From contig JAXHLO010000035.1 of NCBI GenBank assembly GCA_034522075.1, forward strand, positions 62,001 through 126,000: a stretch of DNA of 64,000 nt, in the 5' to 3' direction. The stretch's first letter is position 1, and every line of letters begins with the position of its first letter. Positions 9,581-17,367 of this stretch are shown piece after piece. The DNA is from UBA7803 sp034522075. Its GTDB lineage: Bacteria; Pseudomonadota; Gammaproteobacteria; Pseudomonadales; Azotimanducaceae. Position numbers and translations under genes: made by a program. The notes beneath the pieces are model-generated. The model made no database searches, had not been told where the DNA came from, and saw nothing but the letters and a program-made list of their open reading frames with translations.

Positions 9581-10271
9581 GTGGTCATCGATTGACATTG
9601 TGACTCACGACGACGGAGCTGACCGCGGTATCGCGCGCTGGCTGCGCGCAGGCCCAGATGGGCCCGGGCCGATCAGCGCCGGGTCCCCAGGCGAAGCTGG
9701 CCAAGCACAACGAGCAGCTTCCGGACGACTCGCAGGTGCTACCCGAACTGCGTGCCATCGTCATGCGGGCGCTGAACCGCAGCAGCCGCCTGATTACCGC
9801 CGCGTTGCCATCCCGAGATCCTTCCCACCGACTTCGACGGCTGCAGTGGCGCCCACAGCCACTATGGTCCGCATATCGACAACACGCTGCGGCCGCTGCC
9901 GGACGGCAGCTACCTGCGCACGGACGTGTCGGCAACGCTGTTCCTGTCCGGCCCGGACGATTACGAGGGCGGTGAACTGGCCATCGAGGACGCGTTCGGC
10001 ACGACATCGGCGTGAAGCTGGATGCGGGCTGCCTGGCGATTGCCTCCTTCGGGCTCCATTCACGAAGTCCAGCCGGTGACCCGCGGCGAACGGCTGGCCT
10101 GCTACATGTTCATGCAGAGCGTCGTACGGGACGTCGAGAGCCGGCGCCATCTCTTACGAGATGGACATGGCATTGATGTCCCTGCGAGAACGCTTTGGTG
10201 ACGACGATGCAGACCTGATTCGACTGACCGGCCTGTATCACAATCTGGTGCGGCGCTGGGCGGAGTGCTGA
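9581..10271 (+). pseudogene. PKHD-type Fe(II)/2-oxoglutarate hydroxylase (PiuC/YbiX-like), frameshifted
   Basis: Protein pieces of one 225-residue family appear in order across frames: LVVID, then DIVTH and ELTAV (9581-9630), GPQAKLAKHNEQLPDDSQV and LRAIVMRALNRS (9685-9790), HYGPHIDNTLRPLPDGSYLR and TDVSATLFLSGPDDYEGGEL (9855-9990), VKLDAG, HEVQPVTRGERLACYMFMQS (10060-10130), then DMALMSLRERFGDDDADLIR and LYHNLVRRWAEC ending at TGA 10271. The H-x-D iron motif (GPHID) and the second His (HEVQPVTRG) are present. In E. coli ybiX follows fiu and in Pseudomonas piuC follows piuA, so the pair with the receptor upstream is the expected arrangement. Several one-base shifts break it. The start codon is a guess. 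Confidence 0.75.
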
Positions 10272-10336
10272 GCAGACAATCGCCTACGAAGCGCCGGATG
10301 CCGCCCCTGTTCAGCGGTGAAAACCTCAGGCGTGTT

Positions 10337-11085
10337 TCAGCGATAATCAGGATTAGGATGGTCGAAACGGCAGCCAGCGGTCCATGCCTTTCGGTCGTTG
10401 CCGTGCGCGGGGATGCCGCCCGCATCTTTGAGCAGTCGCGCCATGTGCATCAGGTTCCAGGTCATGAACGTGGTGTTGCGCTGGGTGAAGTCGTTTTCCG
10501 GCCCGCCGGAATCCTCGTCGCCGTAAGACGGGCCCGGACCGGCCTCACCGATCCACCCGGCGTCCGCCTGCGGCGGAATGGTGTAGCCGAGATGTTGCAG
10601 CGAATACAGGATGGACATCGAACAGTGTTTGACGCCATCTTCATTGCCCGTAATGAGCAACGGCGGCCCGTGCGACCGTAATAGATCGACTGATTGCGGT
10701 CGTTGAGCTTGCCGGATTCGGCATACAGCCGCTCGATGACGCGCCGGCAGACCGACGACTCCTCGCCCAGCCAGATCGGCGTGCCGACGACGAGGATGTT
10801 GGAGGCCATGACCTTTTCACACAGCGACGGCCAGTCGTCGCGCTCGAAACCATGTTCGCGCATATCGGGATACACCCCGGGCGGCAGCGTCAGATCCACC
10901 GCCCGGACCATCTCCGTCGATACGCCGTTGGCCGCCATGATCTCTTCCGAGACTTTCATCAACGCCTCGGTGTGGGAAAATTCCGGAGATGGCTTCAACG
11001 TACAGTTGATGTAAAGCGCCTTCAGATCAGAGAAGTCGAAACCGTGGTTCTCACACAGGGCTCTCTGTTTCTCATTCAAGCTCAT
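10337..11085 (-). CDS. Flavodoxin-like NAD(P)H-dependent FMN reductase family protein, one frameshift
   Basis: ATG 11085 follows AAAGGAA. The first part reads LKALYINCTLKPSPEFSHTE then MASNILVVGTPIWLGEESS, the FMN-binding start and substrate loop of NADPH-dependent FMN reductase/flavodoxin-like proteins (about 235 residues). At about 10665-10680 the frame shifts by one: IYYGRTG continues as LLITGNEDGVKHC, NDFTQRNTTFMTWNLMHMAR to the stop at 10337 in the next frame. Only one base separates the two frames, so the intact protein is easily rebuilt. The family reduces quinones, azo compounds or flavins, and the substrate here is unknown. It is oriented with, and 34 bp downstream of, the haloalkane dehalogenase gene, likely one transcript. 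Confidence 0.7.
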
Positions 11086-11119
11086 GACTGTATTCCTTTG
11101 GGGGTTCGCGCAATGCTGG

Positions 11120-12093
11120 CTAGTTCAGTCGCCGAGCCGCTGGTACCACAATGCGACGTTGCGCCCTGATGACCTCGGGGTTGTCTTCCTGGATGTAATG
11201 GTTGCCCGGGCCGACAAAAATCGCCTCCAGGTTGCGATACCGTGCCTGCATCTGCACAGCGGTGTCGGGATCGATGATGGCGCCGGGGCGGGCGTAGAGC
11301 AGCAGCTTCGGTGTGGCCGAGGTTTCCAGCCACTCGCCGACCCGGCGAACCACCTCGACGTTGCGTGCCGGCTCGCCGGCGATGGGCAACTCGTTGGGCC
11401 AGACATAGATGGGAAAGCGCGTCTCGGGGGTGGGAAACGGCATTCGGTACCAGGTCATCTCCGCCTCGGTCATGTCACGGGTGACAGTGGCGTTCCCCAG
11501 AAGCTGCTCGATGAAGACGTTGTCATCCATCAACAACTGCTTGCCTGTCTGCGGATCGCGGAAACGGCTGAACAGGTCCGCACCGCTGCCCATGCCCTCG
11601 AGGCTGGCCATGGGAAAAGCCGGCGGTACGATGGCCTCCATCATGGCCACGGCCTTGACGTTGTCCGAGTGCCGGCGTGCGTACTCGAGCCCGAGCACGG
11701 AACCCCAGTCGTGGATCACCAGGGTCAGATTCTCGAGTCTCAGCGCCTCGATGAACCCCTCAACGTAGCGGTAGTGATCCTGAAACGTGTAGTCGAGCTC
11801 CGGCTTGTCGGAGCGGCCGAAGCCGATGAGGTCCAGGGCTATGGTGCGACCCACCGGGGCCACGTGGGGCATGACGTTACGCCATAGACCGAGGTGGGAT
11901 TGCCGTGGAGGAACAGGATAGGATCACCCTCACCGTCCTCGACGTAGTGCATGCGCGACCCGAGCACGTCCACGAAGTTCGACTCGTAGGGAAAGTCTGC
12001 GCCGGCAGGCGAGGCCGGCGCCTGCTGCGCCAGCGCCATGTTCAGCAAGAGCGCTACCGCTGTCAGCAACCGGGCGATCGACGGATAAAACAT
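11120..12093 (-). CDS. Secreted haloalkane dehalogenase (alpha/beta hydrolase), one frameshift
   Basis: ATG 12093 follows GGGGAG. A signal peptide (hydrophobic LLTAVALLLNMALA) precedes FVDVLGSRMHYVEDGEGDP and the oxyanion segment LFLHGNPTS. At about 11880 the frame shifts by one; the rest runs intact: LDLIGFGRSDKP, nucleophile Asp plus halide-binding Trp in VIHDWGS, catalytic acid Glu candidate in MMEAIVPP, and catalytic His in GPGNHYIQEDNPE. This is the pattern of subfamily II haloalkane dehalogenases (LinB/DhaA-like), which hydrolyse carbon-halogen bonds to alcohol plus halide. Export to the periplasm is less usual for the family. If the frameshift is real the enzyme is lost. Confidence 0.8.
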
Positions 12094-12344
12094 CTGGCAC
12101 ACTCCCCTTCGGCAACCGACGGCATGATCCTGCCTGGCGGCACTCTTCGCAAGCAACGCGGTCTCAGGCACCGTAGCTTCAGATGGCACGCGAACACAAT
12201 GGTCTGGTCGCGGCGCTGGGAATCTGCACCGGACAGCACAACCGCAACCTTGGTCGCCCCCACCCGGCGCAGCCGGCTGGCCAGGGTGAGGCGCGCCTGC
12301 TGCAATAATCGACATTGCAGCCTCGCGAGGCTATGGTCGCTCAC

Positions 12345-12485
12345 ATGATTAAGGTTGGCATACGTGAGCCGAAGGACCGGTTGAGCCAATACCTGCGCAT
12401 GGTGCGGCGGGAAGAACAGATTCTAATTACGGTCCCCGTGTGCACTGCCCGGAACGTCGACCCGACTGCTCGATGCCGAGCGTGA
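12345..12485 (+). pseudogene. Phd-type antitoxin, C-terminally damaged
   Basis: ATG 12345 opens a 46-codon frame. Its first 28 residues (MIKVGIREPKDRLSQYLRMV, then RREEQILIT) match the Phd/YefM antitoxin start, where the family continues with DRG-PVARL. Here that part is lost: the frame runs into unrelated residues and stops at 12483-12485, and a neighbouring frame does not restore it fully. The PIN-toxin fragment begins 6 bp downstream, the normal order of such a module. I read it as a dead remnant. Confidence 0.6.
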
Positions 12486-12491
12486 AGAGCG

Positions 12492-12569
12492 GTGACTGTC
12501 TATGCGGAATCGAGCGCGATTCCCCCATGGCTGCATGGAGAAGAGGCAGGTGAGTCGGCACGGCGGTGA
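12492..12569 (+). pseudogene. PIN-domain toxin, N-terminal fragment
   Basis: A GTG at 12492 opens a 25-codon frame whose start VTVYAESSAI and then WLHGEEAGE are the first strand and helix of VapC-type PIN toxins (the family reads x-YAESSA-xLAWL-GE-G). It includes the first metal-binding acidic position but stops at 12567-12569, about 100 residues short of the ~130 usual. It follows the Phd-like fragment, so together they are the wreck of one toxin-antitoxin pair. Confidence 0.55.
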
Positions 12570-12582
12570 CGCAAGGGCAGCG

Positions 12583-12864
12583 CTAAGCTGCGTCAGTGAT
12601 GTGCATCTCAACATGCAGGCCCGCCGCCACGGCCATGTTGACCAGGGTATCCAGTCCAAACAGATCGATCTTGCCCCGCGTCAGGTCGGAGACGCGCGGT
12701 TGCGTCACACCTAATCGGCCGGCGGCTTCCTCCTGAGTCCAACCCCGTCGCCTGATATGGTCCTTGAGCGCGACCATAAGCGCCGAGCGCAGCTTCATGT
12801 TTTCCGCGTCGGCCGGAGTCTCCTCGATCGCGTCCCATACACTTGAAAAGCGCTCATTACTCAT
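12583..12864 (-). CDS. XRE-family antitoxin (HigA-like)
   Basis: This 93-residue DNA-binding protein has a helix-turn-helix at about 40-75 (GWTQEEAAGRLGVTQPRVSD then LTRGKIDLFGLDTLVNMA), typical of HigA/MqsA-like XRE antitoxins. Its ATG overlaps the last 4 bp of the toxin gene (ATGA), so toxin precedes antitoxin as in higBA systems. It should neutralise the partner and repress the shared promoter. It lies in the toxin-antitoxin cluster left of the tRNA-Glu att repeats. No signs of damage. Confidence 0.85.
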   Translation of the reverse strand: MSNERFSSVWDAIEETPADAENMKLRSALMVALKDHIRRRGWTQEEAAGRLGVTQPRVSDLTRGKIDLFGLDTLVNMAVAAGLHVEMHITDAA

Positions 12865-13199
12865 TGTCCTAGCTCCCTTACCAAGTCCCGGTATCGCTTC
12901 GCCGCCAGATCGGTGTCTGCCTTTCTGGTCTTCTGTGTCTTCTTCTGAAAGCAGTGCAGCACATAGATGGCATCCGCGAACTTCGCAATGTAGATGACCC
13001 GAAACGAACCAGCGGCACCATGGATCCGAATTTCCTGGACACCCGGACCAACCGTGTTCATAGGTTTCCAGTCGTCCGGGTCACCGCCGCGTTGCACCTG
13101 GTCAATCTGATGCCCAGCCTGTCGCCTTGCCGAGGCAGGGAATGCGCGTAAATCCTCAAGGGCTCTGCCCCGGAACATGACCGGCTTGAGATCGGGCAT
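12861..13199 (-). CDS. RelE/HigB-family toxin (phage-derived Gp49-like)
   Basis: The 112-residue protein carries the Gp49-like HigB pattern: a charged N-terminal helix pair, DDWKPMNTVGPGVQEIRIHG, then FRVIYIAKFADAIYVLHCFQ and KKTQKT with a basic tail. Toxins of this family are ribosome-dependent or free mRNA interferases. I take ATG 13199 (MPDLKPV), which aligns with the second copy at 15818; a start at 13211 is also open. The antitoxin follows with a 4-bp overlap. An AT-rich imperfect inverted repeat lies just upstream (about 13213-13230) and may be the operator. The protein is clearly related to the toxin at 15818-16147 but in opposite orientation. Confidence 0.85.
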   Translation of the reverse strand: MPDLKPVMFRGRALEDLRAFPASARRQAGHQIDQVQRGGDPDDWKPMNTVGPGVQEIRIHGAAGSFRVIYIAKFADAIYVLHCFQKKTQKTRKADTDLAAKRYRDLVRELGQ

Positions 13200-13200
13200 G

Positions 13201-13389
13201 TCACGGACCATACAATATTTTATATACCTTCACAATCGCTCCGGGCCTTGCCATATTCGGGCTGCGCTCCTTCGCGTCCTGCACCGTCAGTTCGAATAGG
13301 CGCGCCTGGAGCGCTTCTTCCACGAACTGAGAGAGATCGCCCTTTTTCCTACCACGCCGGCCTAAGTAAGCCCGCAGGGCCTTGTCCAC
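13201..13389 (-). pseudogene. Ribbon-helix-helix antitoxin remnant
   Basis: The open frame contains VDKALRAYLGRRGRKKGDLS followed by QFVEEALQARLFELTVQDAK, the ribbon-helix-helix segment of antitoxins normally paired with PIN toxins (KGDLS-FVEEAV pattern). The part before the first strand is missing or unrecognisable, no start codon fits, and the C-terminal end drifts into unrelated residues, stopping 1 bp before the HigB-like toxin start. It is therefore a fragment, possibly the leftover of another toxin-antitoxin module into which the higBA-like pair was placed. Confidence 0.5.
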
Positions 13390-13473
13390 GCCGCCCGCAC
13401 GACGACAGCGCCGGGCTCTGAATCCGCTACGGAGGCCGTCGGCCACCCGAGTAGATCGCGTCGAGCTCAGCCC

Positions 13474-13493
13474 TTGTACCACCCCCTGTACCA
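13474..13493 (+). repeat. TTGTACC-N6-TGTACCA motif, copy A
   Basis: Two TGTACC units 13 bp apart. The motif starts 155 bp left of the TT that opens the left tRNA-Glu repeat; copy C has the same relation (156 bp) to the right repeat. Candidate integrase arm-type site. Confidence 0.6.
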
Positions 13494-13614
13494 CTAGGCT
13501 CTGGCTCGCCGTGCACAGAGCTGGAACACTCAGGGCAATCGAAAGTGGCAAAGACCAGTATTGCTGCTGGTCTTACGCGCTCAAGTCGGATGGGGATGAC
13601 GCGGCTGGAAGGCG

Positions 13615-13644
13615 CTGGAAAGAAAAAATTGGCGTCCCCTAGGG
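13615..13644. repeat. Left tRNA-Glu 3'-end repeat (att-like)
   Basis: Thirty bases matching 17134-17163 at 28 positions; the last 21 are identical and contain the 3' end of tRNA-Glu (TGGCGTCCCCTAGGG). Only the last 15 tRNA bases are present, so this is not a tRNA gene but the far att copy left by integration into tRNA-Glu. Confidence 0.75.
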
Positions 13645-13704
13645 ACGGACACTTCACTCGTATCTGTTTGTTAAATAATATTTTTTCCGAATAGGGATCG
13701 AGTC

Positions 13705-13724
13705 TTGTACCGCACGCTGTACCA
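13705..13724 (+). repeat. TTGTACC-N6-TGTACCA motif, copy B
   Basis: Same 20-bp pattern and spacing as copies A and C, 76 bp inside the left att repeat. Could be the opposite arm of the same intasome. Confidence 0.55.
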
Positions 13725-13910
13725 ATGAATTTCGCGAGATCTGAGGTGATGGGACGGAAAGCATTCGGTGATTTCCGCAGGTGCAAAGGAGCCATCCCAG
13801 TTCCCGGATAAGGACTGGAGATTTTCTGGAAGCGGAGAGAGAGAGGCGCACGTTGCTTGGTGAAACGGCAAAATGCCGGTCGCTAAACCCATCACCCAAC
13901 AAGTGCGCCG

Positions 13911-15205
13911 ATGACTACCGTAAATCCTCAGCCGCCCCACGTCGAGATCGAATTCACTGATGCCGCGCTGACCGGCCATGGCGGCTGGTCACTGCTGCGC
14001 GATAGTGCGCCGGCTGGGCCTGCCGGCACAGTTGGCCAACTCGGTCGGCCTCAAGCGTCGCCAGCGTGGCGCGTCGGATGCGGAGATGCTGTGGAGCCTG
14101 GTGGCGTCGCTGGCCTCGGGGAACGGCGCGCTGTCGGATCTCGATGCGCTGCGTGCTGATGAGGCTGGCCAGCAGTTACTGGGTCTGGACGAGGCGCCGT
14201 CGGGTCGCCGCCTGGGTGAACACCTGTCCCGGTTCGGCGAAGAAGAAGTCGACTCGCTGCTCGGGGTCGTGCGGCGTCTGACGGCCCAGGTGGCGCCGGC
14301 GGTGATCGAGCACGAGGTCTCGACACGAGGCTACGTGCCGCTGTTCATCGATGGTACGGCGATCGAAGTGGACGGTGATCTGTTCGAAGGTGCCCGGCGC
14401 GGCTACGACGGCGCGGTACAGTACTGGCTGCACGGGACCTTCCTGGGTGGGTTGTGGGTCAGCAGCCGGCTGCATCCGGGTGGAGTCGATGTGGCCAAGG
14501 GCTGGCGCGAGCAGCTCGACCGGGATGTGGTTCCCGTGATCCCTGCCGATACGCCGGTGTGGGCGCGGGCGGACGATGCTCCTGTCCGGGGCGAGCTTCG
14601 TGCGCTACTGCGCCGAGCGGGGCTGGGACTACTCGGTGAGCGTGACCAGTGAGACCTACCGCCGCCCGGTGCTCAAGCAACTCGATGGTCTGCCGGAGAG
14701 CGCCTGGGAGGAGATCGGCCTGGGTGAGTCGGCGACGCTGGTCCACCACCGCCCTGGCGGTTGGCGGGAGCAGGCCTACGTGGTGATCCGCAAGCGCTAC
14801 GACGGCCGCCAGCGGCGGCTGATGCCGGCTTACACGGTGATCCTGGTCTCCCGTGACGACCTGCCGCTCGAGGAGCTGGTGCATCGACATCGCGGCAAGC
14901 AGGGCCAGGAGAACGCCTTCAAGGGGCCGCTGATCGACATGGATCTGCACCATCCGCCGTGTCGGCGGTTCCACGCCAACCAGGCGTTCTACGCCTGCGG
15001 CCAGATCGCCCAGTTGCTGTTGCGGGCCGTGCAGTACGAGCTGCTGCCGAAAGCGGCGAGGCGTCATGGGCTGCGTCCGCTGATCCGTCATCTGATGCGC
15101 ACGGTGGCCCGTCTGGTGAGAACCGGCCGGCGCTGGCGGCTCGACTTCGCCAAGACCAACTTCCGCCTCGACTGGTTGTTCTACGCGGCCTGCCAGCTCG
15201 AGTAG
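13911..15205 (+). pseudogene. IS1380-family transposase, two frameshifts
   Basis: ATG 13911 begins MTTVNPQPPHVEIEFTDAAL then TGHGGWSLL; after about 14010 the frame moves and continues RRLGLPAQLANSVGLKRR, GASDAEMLWSLVASLASGNG, a YVPLFIDGTAIEVDGDLFEG segment with the first DDE-type Asp, and QYWLHGTFLGGLW. At about 14600 one extra base shifts it again into VRYCAERGWDYSVSV, then AYTVILVSRDDLPLEELVHR, HRGKQGQENAFKGPLIDMDL with the late acidic residues, and the end FRLDWLFYAACQLE. Total length fits the ~430 residues of the family. As read it cannot make full-length transposase. Confidence 0.85.
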
Positions 15206-15368
15206 CGGCAACGCCTCCCGACATCAGCGATCAGGTTGCCTGGCGGCCAGGGCCCGTTCGTCTCGACGATGGACAATCCCCTCTCAACAAGGCATGCCAA
15301 GGTCGAAAGCCGCCAAAAGACCTGCTCGGCTGCCGCTCCAGCGCCCATTATCTTCGTTCACCCGAGCC

Positions 15369-15395
15369 GATCGCGGTCTGGAGACGGCTCCCACA
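15369..15395. repeat. Half of the palindromic REP-like repeat
   Basis: Matches about 24 of 27 positions of one arm (GATCGCGATCTGGAGATCGC then TCCCACA) of the palindromes at 56137 and 58914, here without the second arm. It lies inside the right part of the insertion sequence. Confidence 0.5.
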
Positions 15396-15457
15396 CTCTT
15401 ATCCGGGGATCGGGATCGAGGGCAAATGCGTGGCAAACCTCGCAGCAAATCTCTAGG

Positions 15458-15789
15458 ATTGTCCCACCGGGCGATGCCTTCCTGGCATGGCACGACACTC
15501 GGACGAAGTGCCCAGGGTGCCTCAGATTATTTCACCGGATGCATTCGTGGTGAAATGGGTGGGAGAGGTGTGGTTTCCCAGCGAAATATACTGACCCCCC
15601 CGCTGGCAAAACTGGCAATCACGCCGTCTCGCGAGGCAATAGATTCGACTATAGCAGTCTGGTTCAACCGAGCCGGGCCCTGTGAATGCCGGAGTGATTC
15701 ACTAGCCCGTGAAATACTAGCCGAATCAACGGATCACGTCGCCATCGCCCGCCTCTTGCCCCGCTACCGGAATGAGCCATTGATCAATG
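15458..15789. other. Intergenic stretch before second HigBA-like pair
   Basis: About 330 bp, no recognisable gene. It leads into the operator-like palindrome and start of the toxin gene. Confidence 0.5.
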
Positions 15790-15807
15790 TGTATCAGATC
15801 CGATACA
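15790..15807. promoter_or_regulatory. Palindrome TGTATC-N6-GATACA upstream of HigBA-like pair
   Basis: An 18-bp inverted repeat (one mismatched centre pair) 10 bp before the toxin ATG. The position and form suit an operator for the HigA-like antitoxin encoded downstream. Confidence 0.55.
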
Positions 15808-15817
15808 GTTCGAGATC

Positions 15818-16147
15818 ATGAAACCTGTAAATATGCTGGAGGGCACCCGCAGAGTACTGCGGGGATTCCCAAAACAGGTACGCATTGATTTCGGCACGGA
15901 GTTGCGGCGGCTCCAGGAAGGAATGGACCCCGTCAACTGGAAACCCATGCCGACAGTAGGTCAGGGTGTACGAGAGATCCGAGTCTCTTATCGAGGTCAA
16001 TGGCGAATGATCTACATCGCCAAGTTGGATGAAGCCATTTATGTGCTCCACGCTTTCCAGAAGAAGGCTCAGAAGACGCCCAAGGCTGACATCGACGTGG
16101 CCACTCAGAGACTGAGTGAGCTTTTGCAGGAACGGAGATCATCATGA
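15818..16147 (+). CDS. RelE/HigB-family toxin, second copy
   Basis: A 109-residue protein of the same Gp49-like family as 12861-13199: MDPVNWKPMPTVGQGVREIR, WRMIYIAKLDEAIYVLHAFQ, KKAQKTPKADIDVA. The two share the WKPM-TVG-GV-EIR core and the KK-QKT motif. ATG 15818 has a weak GAGATC upstream. The stop overlaps the antitoxin start (ATGA at 16144). Expected activity is mRNA cleavage, balanced by the antitoxin. It lies inside the att-bounded element, right of the insertion sequence, and points toward tRNA-Glu. Confidence 0.85.
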   Translation: MKPVNMLEGTRRVLRGFPKQVRIDFGTELRRLQEGMDPVNWKPMPTVGQGVREIRVSYRGQWRMIYIAKLDEAIYVLHAFQKKAQKTPKADIDVATQRLSELLQERRSS

Positions 16148-16443
16148 CGCAAGACAAATGGGTTGTTTCATCCGACAACGTCTTCGAAGACCTGGGATTT
16201 GAACGCGAAGAGGCCGCGGTGCTGAAGATCAAAGCGGATCTGATGATCGAGATCGAAAAGGCCATGAAGGCACAGAGACTGACTCAATCCCGTGCGGCTC
16301 AGATTCTGGGAGTGTCTCGACCTCGCCTAAACCGGATGCTTCACGGACGCTTCGAAGGGGTCACCATCGACAGGTTGGTCCAGATGCTGGAACGAACCGG
16401 CAAGCACGTCAGCGTTAAAGTTGGCAAGAAGAAGGCCGCATAG
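16144..16443 (+). CDS. XRE-family antitoxin (HigA-like), second copy
   Basis: The 99-residue protein has an acidic N-terminus (ASP/GLU-rich first 30 residues) and a helix-turn-helix in QRLTQSRAAQILGVSRPRLN then RMLHGRFEGVTIDRLVQML, ending in a Lys tail. It belongs to the XRE antitoxins with a NERV/HTH_37-like domain that accompany Gp49-like toxins. It overlaps the toxin gene by 4 bp. Likely autoregulates through the palindrome at 15790-15807. Sequence is intact; it differs clearly from the antitoxin at 12583, so the two modules probably do not cross-neutralise. Confidence 0.85.
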   Translation: MTQDKWVVSSDNVFEDLGFEREEAAVLKIKADLMIEIEKAMKAQRLTQSRAAQILGVSRPRLNRMLHGRFEGVTIDRLVQMLERTGKHVSVKVGKKKAA

Positions 16444-17133
16444 GAGAAGCCCTTGGAATCGAGCCCCTTTGACAGACACCTGATCCTCATTAGCGAAGGA
16501 GTGCCAGATGCCATAATAAAATCACCTTACCCTGCTGATATCAGCCATCAGATAGCCGAGTCGCAGCGGCATCCGCCCGTTCCAGCCGCGGCGGTCAAGG
16601 CTAAACAAGCGACACAACACGCACATAGGCAGATCGACTAGACGAGCACTTCGTGGCAATGGAAACGGATGGATTCTGGCATAAGGCCCTTCAACTGGGC
16701 TGAGACGAATTTACTGGACCACCCTCTAGAACAACTTGGCGTTGGCGTCGGGGGGCGAGCCGCCAGGGGTGCCCATCGGATGGCAAGCAACGCGCATACG
16801 TAGCTTGAATTCACATCCCGCCGTGCCTCAGCGAAACTACAACACTCCGTGTCGTGGTTTCGCGTTGGCCGGGGACGCAGCGGAGTCTATGGTATCAACG
16901 CTGACAACAAACCGACCCGGAACGTATCGTCGAAGGCAAACTAGCGGGATTGGCAATGGCAATAGAGGTAACAAACGGCGTCGAACTGCCGTTGTACCAA
17001 TCCCTGTACCATTCGGCGCTGGATAGAACTGAATCTGCGTGAACCGAGATAGACGGCTGAATGCGCATCAAACCACAGTGGCTACTGGCATCTCTTAGCC
17101 AAGTCGGACGAGTCTCGGCGGATCTGGAGCAAT
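16444..17133. other. Long gene-free right end of the integrated element
   Basis: About 690 bp with no family-like reading frame on either strand. It contains motif copy C at 16992-17011. The last 60 bp before the right att (AAGTCGGA, then CTGGA repeats) resemble the 60 bp before the left att, supporting a shared element end. Confidence 0.55.
16992..17011 (+). repeat. TTGTACC-N6-TGTACCA motif, copy C
   Basis: Third copy, identical spacing, 156 bp left of the right tRNA-Glu repeat. See copies A and B. Confidence 0.6.
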
Positions 17134-17163
17134 CTGGAAATCAAAAATTGGCGTCCCCTAGGG
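17134..17163. repeat. Right tRNA-Glu 3'-end repeat (att-like, within the intact tRNA)
   Basis: The counterpart of 13615-13644; bases 17149-17163 are the 3' end of the intact tRNA-Glu gene. Integration at this point preserves the tRNA. Confidence 0.75.
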
Positions 17164-17224
17164 GAGTCGAACCCCTGTTGCCAGGATGAAAACCTGGAGT
17201 CCTAGGCCTCTAGACGAAGGGGAC
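17149..17224 (-). tRNA. tRNA-Glu (anticodon UUC)
   Basis: The 76-nt minus-strand gene folds into a full cloverleaf: acceptor GTCCCCT paired with AGGGGAC, anticodon stem CCAGG/CCTGG around loop TTTTCAT (anticodon TTC), T-loop GTTCGACTC, and encoded CCA. A good sigma-70 promoter lies just upstream. Its 3' end is the apparent integration target of the element to the left. Confidence 0.97.
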
Positions 17225-17238
17225 GCAGGAAGCGGCGC

Positions 17239-17267
17239 ATTCTATGAATGCGGCCGGGGCCCGTCAA
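17239..17267 (-). promoter_or_regulatory. Sigma-70 promoter of tRNA-Glu
   Basis: On the minus strand TTGACG, 17 bp, TAGAAT, ending 15 bp before the tRNA 5' end. Confidence 0.7.
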
Positions 17268-17367
17268 GCGAAGCGGGCTGCCAGATCCAAATCCACCCGG
17301 TCTTCTCCGCAGCCTTCTCCGCCGCATTGCTACACTCACTCTATCAGGGGGAATCCGGGGACTGGGA

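Larger units (their letters stand above)
13390..13813. other. Non-coding stretch holding the left att repeat and two TTGTACC motifs
   Basis: No supported gene in 424 bp. It contains the first and second copies of TTGTACC-N6-TGTACCA and the left copy of the tRNA-Glu 3'-end repeat, all listed separately. Open frames here lack family features. Confidence 0.6.
13814..15457 (+). mobile_element. IS1380-family-like insertion sequence
   Basis: A 1.64-kb unit, normal for IS1380, around a frameshifted transposase. Possible terminal inverted repeats are 13814-13832 and 15439-15457, matching at about 14 of 19 positions when one is reversed. I do not see the expected 4-bp target duplication, so the exact ends are uncertain. 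Confidence 0.55.
13615..17163. mobile_element. Putative integrated element bounded by tRNA-Glu 3'-end repeats
   Basis: The 3.5-kb segment lies between two direct copies of the tRNA-Glu 3' end, on the 3' side of the intact tRNA-Glu, as expected for a tyrosine-recombinase island. It carries an IS1380-like insertion, a HigBA-like pair and noncoding DNA. I find no integrase gene inside. The right-end organisation (motif, about 155 bp, att) is repeated immediately left of the left att, so a second element of the same family seems to have sat in tandem at the left. Inference from repeats and spacing. Confidence 0.6.

Noticed and set aside
13814..15457. Target-site duplication for the IS1380-like element
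   Set aside because: The four bases outside the proposed ends do not match, so the duplication is absent or the ends are misplaced.
13615..17163. An integrase gene inside the att-bounded element
   Set aside because: No open frame has recombinase motifs; large stretches (16444-17133) are empty.
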